41,660 nt of DNA from Akkermansia sp. (GTDB taxonomy: Bacteria > Verrucomicrobiota > Verrucomicrobiia > Verrucomicrobiales > Akkermansiaceae), in assembly GCA_022787425.1 (NCBI GenBank), contig JALFWB010000050.1, positions 1-41,660 on the forward strand, read 5' to 3'. The notes below the pieces were generated by a model. That model saw nothing but the letters and a program-made list of their open reading frames with translations. It was not told the origin of the DNA and made no database searches. Position 1 is the stretch's first letter. Each line of letters opens with the position of its first letter. The translations under genes and the position numbers were made by a program. Of this stretch, positions 24,045 through 31,237 are shown in pieces.

Positions 24045-25538
24045 ATGAAGGGATTGATCTCATGCTGTGCCATGGCCGGTATAGCCGAGTGGGTGTGCTG
24101 CCCGGGCGCTGCTAATCGCAGCCTGCTGGCGGCTCTGGCTAATTGTCCGTTTATCCACCGTTGGACGCATGCGGACGACCGCGCGGCGGCGTACTTTGCC
24201 CTCGGTCGCAGTCAGGCTACGGGGCGTCCCGTTGCACTCTTGGCCGGCAGCGGCAGCAGCGCGGCGGCCATGCTTCCCGCCGTGGTGGATGCCTATTACC
24301 AGCGTCGCCCGCTCCTCATCATCACGGTGAACGGTGGCATCGAGCATGAGGGGATGTTCGGTACTCATGCTGTCGGTATGGAGCTCTCTCTGCCCTGTGC
24401 TGTCAGCGACCTGCCGGACCTCTGCGCCGCTCTGGCGGATGGCTTCCCTGTGCACCTGTCGCTGAACATTGGGGAGGGGGTGTCCGTTGCCGGTGACTAC
24501 TCCGGGGTGGAGGTGGCGGAGGCACCGCCTGCACCGCGCTTCCGGGGCTCGCTGGTGGCGCTGTCGCAGATGTTGCGCTTCCGTGCGCAGGAGGGGCTGG
24601 TGCTCATGCTCGGCGCGCTGAATCCGGATGAGCAGGAGCCCGCGTTGTGGATGGCCTGCACCCTGCGCGTGCCCGTGCTGGCAGAGGCGGCCAGCGGCCT
24701 GCGGGAGGAGCTGCATCCCTACATCCTGCACGGCGCGGAGCGTTTTCTGGCGAAGAACCCGCCGCGTTATGTGCTGCGCTTGGGGGATATCCCCACCCAC
24801 CCCTTCTGGGCTGAGCTGGAGTCGCTGCCCGGGGTGGAGGTCTTCTCCGTCACCCGCACGGGCTTCGCCGGTCTGCGCCGCCGCAGTACGGTGGTGGAGG
24901 GCGAGCTGGAACAGGTGATGAAGGCTCTGGGGGATGTGCCGCATGTGGGGGATGTGAACCGCCTTCTGGCTAACAGCCGCCACGAGTGCGCCCTGTTGCA
25001 GGAGCGCATGCTCGCCGCGCCGGAGAGTACGGAGGCCTTGGTGCATGCGCTCTCAAACCACGCTTGCATCGCGGATGTTATCTTCATCGGTAGCCCCGGC
25101 ACCATTCGCGCGTGGAATACCTATGCCCAGACCCGCGTGCCGACCGTTTACGTGCGCACCAATAACTGCGCCGGTGGGGCGGATGGTACCATCTCGGCAT
25201 TCCTTGCCAACGCAGCGGATGCCTCATGCGCGGTCTGCCTGACGGGGGATATCGCTCTGCTGCGGGACTTGGATGCAGCAGCCATCGTTCCCCAGCTCGC
25301 CCCCGGTAAGCGCGTGGTCGCTGTCCTCAACAATGAGGGAGCCTCCGCCGCCCGCACCCCGGGCATGAGCCCGGAGCTTCACCGCCTCGCCGTCCAGCCC
25401 CCCAACATGGACCTGGAGGCTGTCGCCCGCCTCTGGGGCGCAGAGTACTACACCATCCGCTCCGAAGCCGATTTCGAGGTCTTTGACTCCCTCGAAGACA
25501 ACGCCTTCGCCCTCCTCAACATCATCCCGGAGATCTGA
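24045..25538 (+). CDS. MenD-like thiamine-diphosphate enzyme
   Basis: 497 aa, shorter than E. coli MenD (556). MenD joins 2-oxoglutarate and isochorismate in menaquinone synthesis. Similarities: WVCCPGAANRSLLAAL for APGSRSTPL, YFALGRSQATGRPVALLAGS, RPLLIITVNGG, RTNNCAGGADGTISAFLA for the SRN-GA--DG region, CLTGDIALLRDLDA and VVAVLNNEGAS. Where MenD has DER, with the Glu that activates the cofactor, this protein has DDR (Asp45). No other men gene is near; partners are a hexose epimerase and a SanA-like gene. It could be a true MenD with conservative change, or a paralogue with another reaction. Confidence 0.6.
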   Translation: MKGLISCCAMAGIAEWVCCPGAANRSLLAALANCPFIHRWTHADDRAAAYFALGRSQATGRPVALLAGSGSSAAAMLPAVVDAYYQRRPLLIITVNGGIEHEGMFGTHAVGMELSLPCAVSDLPDLCAALADGFPVHLSLNIGEGVSVAGDYSGVEVAEAPPAPRFRGSLVALSQMLRFRAQEGLVLMLGALNPDEQEPALWMACTLRVPVLAEAASGLREELHPYILHGAERFLAKNPPRYVLRLGDIPTHPFWAELESLPGVEVFSVTRTGFAGLRRRSTVVEGELEQVMKALGDVPHVGDVNRLLANSRHECALLQERMLAAPESTEALVHALSNHACIADVIFIGSPGTIRAWNTYAQTRVPTVYVRTNNCAGGADGTISAFLANAADASCAVCLTGDIALLRDLDAAAIVPQLAPGKRVVAVLNNEGASAARTPGMSPELHRLAVQPPNMDLEAVARLWGAEYYTIRSEADFEVFDSLEDNAFALLNIIPEI

Positions 25539-25880
25539 CACCGTCGAGGCTCCCCGCCGCCGGGGTGGTAAAGGGCGGTGGGGGAAGTCCTCGGCTTCCA
25601 TGGATGCAGAGACGGTCAAATGCTGTGGGAGATATTCCTGAGCCGCCTACTATGTATTTGCCTTGAAGTCTTACCGAAGAGAGGCACAGAATTCTCTTCC
25701 GTTCCTTCCGAAAATTCCGCGTCAAAAAAACTTTACCTTACGACTACCAAGCCATAGGCAGCCGGCAATTCCCCTCCTTCCGGCTCTGCTCTCCGTGTAA
25801 ATCCGTGTAATCTGTGGATCACCCCACCCCGGGGCCGTTGTTCTTTCGTCAAACGACCCCGAGGTGTGTTTATTGTCGCA
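25539..25880. other. Intergenic region between convergent genes
   Basis: About 340 bp without a credible gene. It contains the ATCCGTG-type repeat at 25791-25820. An imperfect hairpin around 25831-25863 (GGGGCCGTTG with CAAACGACCCC) may help end the minus-strand Sel1 transcript. Confidence 0.5.
25791..25820 (+). repeat. ATCCGTG-type dispersed intergenic repeat, copy C
   Basis: Three tandem ~10-nt units, CTCCGTGTAA, ATCCGTGTAA and TCTGTGGATC, the same design as 411-440 and 1741-1772. Confidence 0.6.
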
Positions 25881-28364
25881 TCAGTTTGTGATTCCCAACT
25901 GCTCAAGAGCCTTCTTCGCGTCTTCATTCCCTTGTTCAGCGGCTTTCTTGTACCATGTGCCAGCCTCGCCTTCGTCCTGAGTGACACCTCGACCCTCCCG
26001 GTACATTTCGCCGAGGTTGTATTGCGCATCGTCATTTCCTTGCTCTGCGGCTTTCCTGAACCAAGCAACAGCCTGTGAGTAATCCTGTGGAACTCCGTGA
26101 CCTTTCTCATACATCTCGCCGAGATTGTTTTGAGCAACGTCATTACCCTGTTCAGCAGACTTTTGATACCATGCGACCGCCTTCTTGTCATTCTGCGGTA
26201 CACCTCGACCTTTCCGGTACATTTCCCCGAGGTTATTTTGTGCACAGCTATCTCCCTTCTCGGCAGCCTTTCGATACAAGGTAAGTGCCCTCTTGGCATC
26301 TTTCGGAATAATGATACCCTCATCATACATCAGCGCGAGATTGTATTGAGCCGGAATGTATCCTTGCGCAGCGGCCTTCTTATACCAAGCAACGGCTTGT
26401 TTGCCATCCTGTGGCACGCCCTGCCCATTATTATACATCCAACCGAGGTTATATTGAGCAATGTCGTTTCCCTGCTCGGCGGACTTCCTATACCAAGCTA
26501 CAGCTTGCTGACTATCCTGAGGAACTCCCCGGCCCTCATAATACATGATGCCGAGGTTGCACTGTGCAAAGCTATCTTCCTGTTCGGCGGCCTTCCTATA
26601 CCAAGAGACTGCCTGCGTATCATCCTGCGGCACGCCTTGACCATGACCGTACATCCAGCCGAGGTTAAATTGTGCATCGGCATGTCCCTGTTCGGCAGCC
26701 TTCCTATACCAAGTGACGGCTTCCTTATCATCCTGAGGGACACCCTTCCCGGTTTGGAAGATGAAGCCGAGGTTAAATTGTGCATCGGCATGATCCTGTT
26801 CAGCCGCCTTTTTGTACCAATCGACCGCCTTCTTGTCATTCTGCGGCACGCCCCGACCCTCATCGTACATGACGCCGAGGTTGTATTGTGCATCGGCGTA
26901 ATCCTGTTCAGCCGCCTTTTTGTACCAATCGACCGCCTTCTTGTCATTCTGCGGCACACCCCGGCCTCTTTCATACATCTCGCCGAGTCTGTTTTGAGCA
27001 CGGGGTTCTCCTTGTTGCGCAGCCTTTTTGAACCAGGCGACCGCCTGCTTGATATTTTGCGGTACGCCCAGCCCCTGATCATACATCCAGCCGAGACCGA
27101 ATTGAGCATCGGCATCTTCTTGCTTCGCAGCCTTTTTGAACCAAACAACCGCCTGTTTGTCATCCTGTGGTGCACCTCGTCCGTTCTGTAGCATGAAGCC
27201 GAGGCTGTATTGAGCAGTGGGGAGTCCTTGCTCCGCAGCCTTCCGGAACCAAGCAACCGCTTGCTCGTCATCCTGTTGAATGCACCACCCGCTTTGGTAC
27301 ATGACTCCCAGGCTGTATTGAGCAACGGGGTGCCCTTGTTCTGCGGCCTTCCGATACCACAAGATTGCTTTGTTATCATTCTGTGGAACTCCCTGACCGT
27401 CGGCATAACTCAAGCCGAGGTGACATTGCGCCTCAGCGCATCCCTGCTCGGCAGCTTTTCGATACCATGCGGCGGCTTCTTTATCATTCTGCGGGATGCC
27501 ACGCCCGGCTTGGTACATGACTCCCAGGCTGCATTGGGCATCGGGGTGACCCTGTTCGGCAGCCTTCTTATACCAAAAGACCGCTTGTTTGTCATCCTGC
27601 GGCACGCCCAGCCCCTGATCATACATCTCGCCGAGGCTATATTGAGCCTTGGCAACTCCCTGTTCAGCGGCCTTTCTGTACCAAGATGCCGCCAGTTCGT
27701 CATCCTGTTGCGCACACCACCCGGTTTGGTGCATGACGCCGAGTTTGAATTGTGAAACGGCATGTCCTTGCTCAGCGGCTTTCCTGTACCATGCAGCCGC
27801 CTGCATGTCATCCTGCGGCACGCCCCGGCCTTCACCATACATCAACCCGAGGTTGTATTGCGCCTTTGCAAATCCTTGTTCGGCGGCTTTCCTGTACCAA
27901 TAGGCCGCGATCTTCGTATCCTGCGGTACACCGTGACCCCAAAAGTACATCCAGCCGAGGCTGTACTGCGCGTAAGGATCTCCCTGCTCAGCTGCCTTCC
28001 TGTACCACTCAGCGGCCTGAGCGTGATCCTGAGGAACGCCATGTCCCCAAAAATACATTTCAGCGAGGTTGTACTGCGAGGGCGCAAACCCCCGTTCGGC
28101 CGACTTCCTGTACCATTCGACCGCCCGGGAGTAGTCCTGCGGCACTCCCTCTCCCAGTTGATACTTTCGGCCAAGCCAATCCGGCGCAGCGATATCTCCC
28201 AGCTCGGCAGCCTTGAGGAAGTATTCAAATGCCCTTTCGTCATTCTTCTCGACACCTCGGCCTTCGCTGTACATCATGCCGAGTTCGAAAAAGAAGTCAG
28301 TCTGATTTGCCTCATTGGCCTTACTCTGCCAATCGAACCCCTGTGAGTCATCCATTGTCGCCAT
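25881..28364 (-). CDS. Large Sel1-like repeat protein (22 repeats)
   Basis: 827 aa, almost wholly built of 36-residue Sel1 repeats (consensus AQYNLGxMYxxGxGVPQDxxQA, then xxWYRKAAEQG). I count 22 full repeats and a final partial one ending in LEQLGITN. Sel1 repeats form alpha-solenoids that bind other proteins, often in signalling or host interaction. No signal peptide or membrane segment is seen, so it is probably cytosolic; partners unknown. Repeats 13 and 14 share a 57-bp identical DNA stretch, a sign of recent copying. ATG 28364 or 28355 may be the start. A damaged relative lies at 41247-41416. Confidence 0.9.
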   Translation of the reverse strand: MATMDDSQGFDWQSKANEANQTDFFFELGMMYSEGRGVEKNDERAFEYFLKAAELGDIAAPDWLGRKYQLGEGVPQDYSRAVEWYRKSAERGFAPSQYNLAEMYFWGHGVPQDHAQAAEWYRKAAEQGDPYAQYSLGWMYFWGHGVPQDTKIAAYWYRKAAEQGFAKAQYNLGLMYGEGRGVPQDDMQAAAWYRKAAEQGHAVSQFKLGVMHQTGWCAQQDDELAASWYRKAAEQGVAKAQYSLGEMYDQGLGVPQDDKQAVFWYKKAAEQGHPDAQCSLGVMYQAGRGIPQNDKEAAAWYRKAAEQGCAEAQCHLGLSYADGQGVPQNDNKAILWYRKAAEQGHPVAQYSLGVMYQSGWCIQQDDEQAVAWFRKAAEQGLPTAQYSLGFMLQNGRGAPQDDKQAVVWFKKAAKQEDADAQFGLGWMYDQGLGVPQNIKQAVAWFKKAAQQGEPRAQNRLGEMYERGRGVPQNDKKAVDWYKKAAEQDYADAQYNLGVMYDEGRGVPQNDKKAVDWYKKAAEQDHADAQFNLGFIFQTGKGVPQDDKEAVTWYRKAAEQGHADAQFNLGWMYGHGQGVPQDDTQAVSWYRKAAEQEDSFAQCNLGIMYYEGRGVPQDSQQAVAWYRKSAEQGNDIAQYNLGWMYNNGQGVPQDGKQAVAWYKKAAAQGYIPAQYNLALMYDEGIIIPKDAKRALTLYRKAAEKGDSCAQNNLGEMYRKGRGVPQNDKKAVAWYQKSAEQGNDVAQNNLGEMYEKGHGVPQDYSQAVAWFRKAAEQGNDDAQYNLGEMYREGRGVTQDEGEAGTWYKKAAEQGNEDAKKALEQLGITN

Positions 28365-28416
28365 CTTGATGCGGTATGTTTGCTGTTTCCTGACCTCAGA
28401 TTACACGCTCCTATCG

Positions 28417-28432
28417 TCTCCGTGCACGGAGA
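28417..28432. promoter_or_regulatory. Perfect 16-bp palindrome in the Sel1 gene leader
   Basis: TCTCCGTGCACGGAGA is fully palindromic and is flanked by CTA...TAG. It lies between the predicted promoter and the ATG of the Sel1 gene. It may be an operator for a dimeric repressor or an RNA hairpin. Confidence 0.45.
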
Positions 28433-28453
28433 TAGCCTGAGCAACTGCCTCTA

Positions 28454-28482
28454 TACTATCACGATATACAGATGGATTCAAG
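28454..28482 (-). promoter_or_regulatory. Putative Sel1 gene promoter
   Basis: On the minus strand TTGAAT and TAGTAT are separated by 17 bp just upstream of the 16-bp palindrome. It predicts a leader of roughly 80 nt. Positions are approximate by a base or two. Confidence 0.45.
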
Positions 28483-28696
28483 TGTAAATGTGAGGAGGAA
28501 GCAAAAAATGTGAACCTGTGTGCATTCGGCGGGGGGCAGCGGATGACTCGTCCGCTCCGAGGCGTCAGCTGAGGTGCATCGAAAGAGGGGAGAGTAGGGG
28601 GCAGAAACAGGGGGATTGCTCCCACCGGAAAGCGTATGCGAGGGGAGGGGGGAGGGGGGCGAAAAACGATTTTTTTGCTCTGAACGCAGAATTTGG

Positions 28697-28725
28697 TTGC
28701 AATTACGGCCCGAATGGTGTATGCT
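28697..28725 (+). promoter_or_regulatory. acpP promoter
   Basis: -35 TTGCAA (28697-28702), 17-bp spacer, -10 TATGCT (28720-28725). The leader to ATG 28752 would be about 20 nt. A G-run tract (28642-28659) lies just upstream. Confidence 0.65.
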
Positions 28726-28751
28726 TGCTTGCGGTTAAAGCAATAACTCTT

Positions 28752-28991
28752 ATGTCAGACAGTATCTTATCCCAAGTGAAGGAAATCATCGTCGAGCAGC
28801 TCAGCGTCGAACCGGAGAAGGTGACTCTCGATGCCAAGTTCATCGAGGACCTCGGTGCCGATTCTCTCGACAACGTGGAGCTCATCATGGCCTTTGAGGA
28901 GAAGTTCTCCGTGGAGGTTCCGGATGATGTGGCCGAGACGCTCAAGACGGTGAAGGACGTCGTGGAATACATCGAGAAGCAGCAGGCATAA
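28752..28991 (+). CDS. acpP: Acyl carrier protein
   Basis: 79 aa, acidic, of standard ACP size. It carries fatty-acyl chains during fatty-acid synthesis. The phosphopantetheine motif is [12 protein letters not shown], with the attachment Ser in [17 protein letters not shown], the partner-recognition helix region, follows. An open frame extends upstream but the family start is clearly MSDSILSQV at 28752. A strong terminator follows, so it is probably transcribed alone. Neighbouring fab genes are absent. Confidence 0.97.
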   Translation: MSDSILSQVKEIIVEQLSVEPEKVTLDAKFIEDLGADSLDNVELIMAFEEKFSVEVPDDVAETLKTVKDVVEYIEKQQA

Positions 28992-29010
28992 CACGCTATC
29001 GTTTTTCCGG

Positions 29011-29048
29011 GCGGCTCCTCCTGAACCTTGGTGGAGCCGCTTTTTTTT
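29011..29048 (+). terminator. Intrinsic terminator of acpP
   Basis: Stem GCGGCTCC (29011-29018) with GGAGCCGC (29033-29040), followed by eight T. Confidence 0.92.
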
Positions 29049-29070
29049 CAACCGCCCCCCACCTGAGAGC

Positions 29071-29592
29071 ATGCACAGCGATTACTTCCGATATGTGCTT
29101 GAGCAGACGCGCGTGCTGTATGTGCCGGATCGGCGCATTGACAGCTTCGGGGAGACTCTGTTCAATTTCCGCCTGCTGACGGAGCCGATGGACAGTGTGG
29201 GGCAATGCCGCATCCGCAGCGGTCGGGTGGAGGCACATAAGCCCCGTATCATTCGGCCGGACAGGATGATGGGGGCGGAGCTGGAGGGATTCAGCCCCGA
29301 GGCTCGGCGATTTTTCGAGTGGCTGAAGGCGCATGGGCGCGGTTTGGGGCACCTGCAGTATGGGTTCTGCATCTCGCGCACCGAGGTGCATGAGGAGCTG
29401 GTGCATGAGGATATTCGGGAGGTGGCCGACCGCCTGACAAAGGATGCCCTCCACAGTGGCGACAGTTTTCGCGCCGTGATCTCCGGCATTGACGATGCTT
29501 GGGAGGTCTCGCTGATCCGGTTCATGATCGAAATGATAAAGGAATCCAATGAAATCAACCTTTTTGATTATAAGCGCCGCGGTCTTCTGTAG
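29071..29592 (+). CDS. Hypothetical protein
   Basis: 173 aa, no family recognised. It has no signal peptide and no membrane segment. It starts MHSDYFRYVLEQTRVLYVPD and has mixed charge with aromatic residues (FFEWLKAHGRGLGHLQYG, SGIDDAWEVSLIRFMIEMI). Its 3' end overlaps the start of the LysM gene by 44 nt in another frame, so translation is probably coupled. The ATG at 29071 is the first available after the acpP terminator. GAGAG lies just before it; no clear promoter was found. Confidence 0.7.
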   Translation: MHSDYFRYVLEQTRVLYVPDRRIDSFGETLFNFRLLTEPMDSVGQCRIRSGRVEAHKPRIIRPDRMMGAELEGFSPEARRFFEWLKAHGRGLGHLQYGFCISRTEVHEELVHEDIREVADRLTKDALHSGDSFRAVISGIDDAWEVSLIRFMIEMIKESNEINLFDYKRRGLL

Positions 29593-30316
29593 TGCGCTTC
29601 TTCCGGCCGAGGAGGAGAACTACTCCCTGTGGCCGCGCCGTCCTGCGGAGCTCAAGCAGGCAAGGATCCTGATGAATGAGCGGCAGTACGATCGCGCGGA
29701 GGAGCTGCTGGCTCCTTACCTGAAGCAGAGCGGTATCGCAGGGCGCGAGGCGCGGCAGATCCTCGGCTCTCGGAATGTGGGGCGCTACCTCAGCCGGGAG
29801 CATCCGGGGGCGGAGGTCTATACCGTGCGGGGCGGGGATACCGTGGCCAAGATCGCGAAGGCGCACAAGTGCCCGCAGGATATCCTTCTGCTGCTCAACG
29901 GCATTGTGGAACCCTCCGCCTTGCGCGTGGGACAAAAGCTTGTGGTGGTTCCTATGCGCCTGCGGATGGTGATCAACCCTCGGCAGCGCGAGTTGTGTGT
30001 GTGGGACGGGGAGAAGCTGGTGGCAGATTACGCCCTGACAGACGTGAAGGCTGCCGCCGGAAAGGGCAATGAGCAGACCACGCTCAAGGCTCGGGAGGGC
30101 TACGTCGATGGGGCAAAGCTGCCCGCGTCTTCGCCCGGTCATGCCGCAGCCAACCGTGTGCTGTGCCTGGAGAACGGGCTCTGCATTGCCGGGGAGGAGA
30201 ACCCGCGTGGTAAGACCATCCGCATGAACCAGCGGGACCTCAATGAGCTGGCACTGCTGCTGGGTGTGGGGGCGGAGGTGCAGATCCTGCGGGAGGATCC
30301 CAAGCCCGGGCAATAA
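29549..30316 (+). CDS. Exported LysM protein with degenerate YkuD-like domain
   Basis: 255 aa with a signal peptide (MKSTFLIISAAVFCSALLPA). A helical part at ~30-80 (a TPR-like MNERQYDRAEELLAPYL) is followed by a LysM domain at ~90-135 (VYTVRGGDTVAKIAKAHK, ALRVGQKLVVVPM), which binds peptidoglycan. The last ~115 residues resemble an L,D-transpeptidase (RLRMVINPRQRELCVWDGEK, IRMNQRDLNELALLLGVGAE). The active-site motif, normally SHGCIRM, reads NPRGKTIRM here, so the catalytic Cys is missing. It is probably a non-catalytic wall-binding protein. It overlaps the preceding gene by 44 nt and converges with the NAGPA gene, 4 nt apart. Confidence 0.75.
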   Translation: MKSTFLIISAAVFCSALLPAEEENYSLWPRRPAELKQARILMNERQYDRAEELLAPYLKQSGIAGREARQILGSRNVGRYLSREHPGAEVYTVRGGDTVAKIAKAHKCPQDILLLLNGIVEPSALRVGQKLVVVPMRLRMVINPRQRELCVWDGEKLVADYALTDVKAAAGKGNEQTTLKAREGYVDGAKLPASSPGHAAANRVLCLENGLCIAGEENPRGKTIRMNQRDLNELALLLGVGAEVQILREDPKPGQ

Positions 30317-30320
30317 GCCC

Positions 30321-31076
30321 TCAGCGTTTCCGCCGGGGGCGCAGGCCTATGTAGTTGCGCACGGGCTTGAGGTTGCTCTGTACCCGATGCCCCTCACATT
30401 GCAGGGCGGTGGAGGAGCCGCCGTCCAAGTTCAGGGCGGTCTGCACGCGGAAGCCCCGCAGGGCCCCGGGGCGGGCCAGGTGCTCGGCCAAGGATTTCAG
30501 GGTCATCGGGGTGGAGATGCCCAGGCACCAGTTGCCCCGCCCATCCGTTGCGATGAAGGTGCGGCAGGCCGATTTCTGTGCATTCAGTCCTGCAATGGGT
30601 CGCCCCGCTTCTACCAAAAAAGGGCCGCCCTGTACGGCCTCTCGCATGGACCCTGCCGGAATGCTCAAGCGGTGGCTGCGCTCCAGCCTCAGAGTCTTGC
30701 CATCGTCATACAGCACACCCGCCACGGAAAATCCCTTGGTCGCCAAGCGGGAGACCGTTTTCCCCTCATGCCGCACCAAGCCGAGGGGCACCCCGGCCTC
30801 CCCCGCAGCAAAATACCCCCCATTGCTTCCCGTGCGGCATCCGTTTGCTGCCAACGCCGCCGCCAAACTGCCATACCTCGGCTTCGCCAAGTTTCCCTCA
30901 TCCATCACCACCAACTCCGTCTCCCCCGCCCGGAAGCGATACACCTCCAACTTCTCCTCCCCCGTCAACCATGCCGGCAGCATCGTCTCCTTCCTTGGTA
31001 GACGCACCGTCTCCTGCTGCGCCGCCACTGTCATCACCCACCCTACCATGACGAACCAAAGCACAAATAACCTCAT
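30321..31076 (-). CDS. Exported phosphodiester glycosidase (NAGPA-like)
   Basis: 251 aa with a signal peptide (LFVLWFVMVGWVMTVAA). The domain fits the phosphodiester glycosidase/NAGPA (DUF2233-related) family: NGGYFAAGEAGVPLGLV, GGPFLVEAGRPI, RTFIATDGRGNWCLGI, ALNLDGGSSTAL and the final VRNYIGLRPR. Such enzymes remove sugars linked by phosphodiesters, possibly from cell-wall or exopolymer substrates; the exact substrate is unknown. Export to the periplasm is inferred. The mRNA is predicted leaderless from a promoter 6 nt upstream. Confidence 0.85.
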   Translation of the reverse strand: MRLFVLWFVMVGWVMTVAAQQETVRLPRKETMLPAWLTGEEKLEVYRFRAGETELVVMDEGNLAKPRYGSLAAALAANGCRTGSNGGYFAAGEAGVPLGLVRHEGKTVSRLATKGFSVAGVLYDDGKTLRLERSHRLSIPAGSMREAVQGGPFLVEAGRPIAGLNAQKSACRTFIATDGRGNWCLGISTPMTLKSLAEHLARPGALRGFRVQTALNLDGGSSTALQCEGHRVQSNLKPVRNYIGLRPRRKR

Positions 31077-31082
31077 GTCGCC

Positions 31083-31111
31083 ATTCTACCACATCCTTAA
31101 TTCCACCGCAA
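31083..31111 (-). promoter_or_regulatory. Leaderless-type promoter of the NAGPA-like gene
   Basis: Minus strand -35 TTGCGG (31111-31106), 17-bp spacer, -10 TAGAAT (31088-31083), then 6 nt to ATG 31076. Confidence 0.7.
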
Positions 31112-31188
31112 GCCCTTTCCTTTTCCCCTCATTCCGTGTTTTCCGGGTGGAACTCGATGATTTTCCGGCAGTATGCCAAAGGCGGGGC

Positions 31189-31217
31189 TTGCGCAGAGGG
31201 GGGAACTCTGGCAGAAT
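31189..31217 (+). promoter_or_regulatory. rseP promoter
   Basis: -35 TTGCGC (31189-31194), 17-bp spacer, -10 CAGAAT (31212-31217). About 20 nt separates the -10 from ATG 31238. Confidence 0.6.
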
Positions 31218-31237
31218 AGGCAGAGAGAGTATTTAAC

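Noticed and set aside
24060..24120. tRNA-like string (GCCGGTATAGCCGAGTGGGT) near the MenD-like start
   Set aside because: No acceptor or T-arm pairing; it is inside a coding sequence.
25881..28364. Regular 108-bp repeats that could be mistaken for a CRISPR or satellite array
   Set aside because: The repeats are diverged, in frame and encode 36-residue Sel1 units; there are no spacers.
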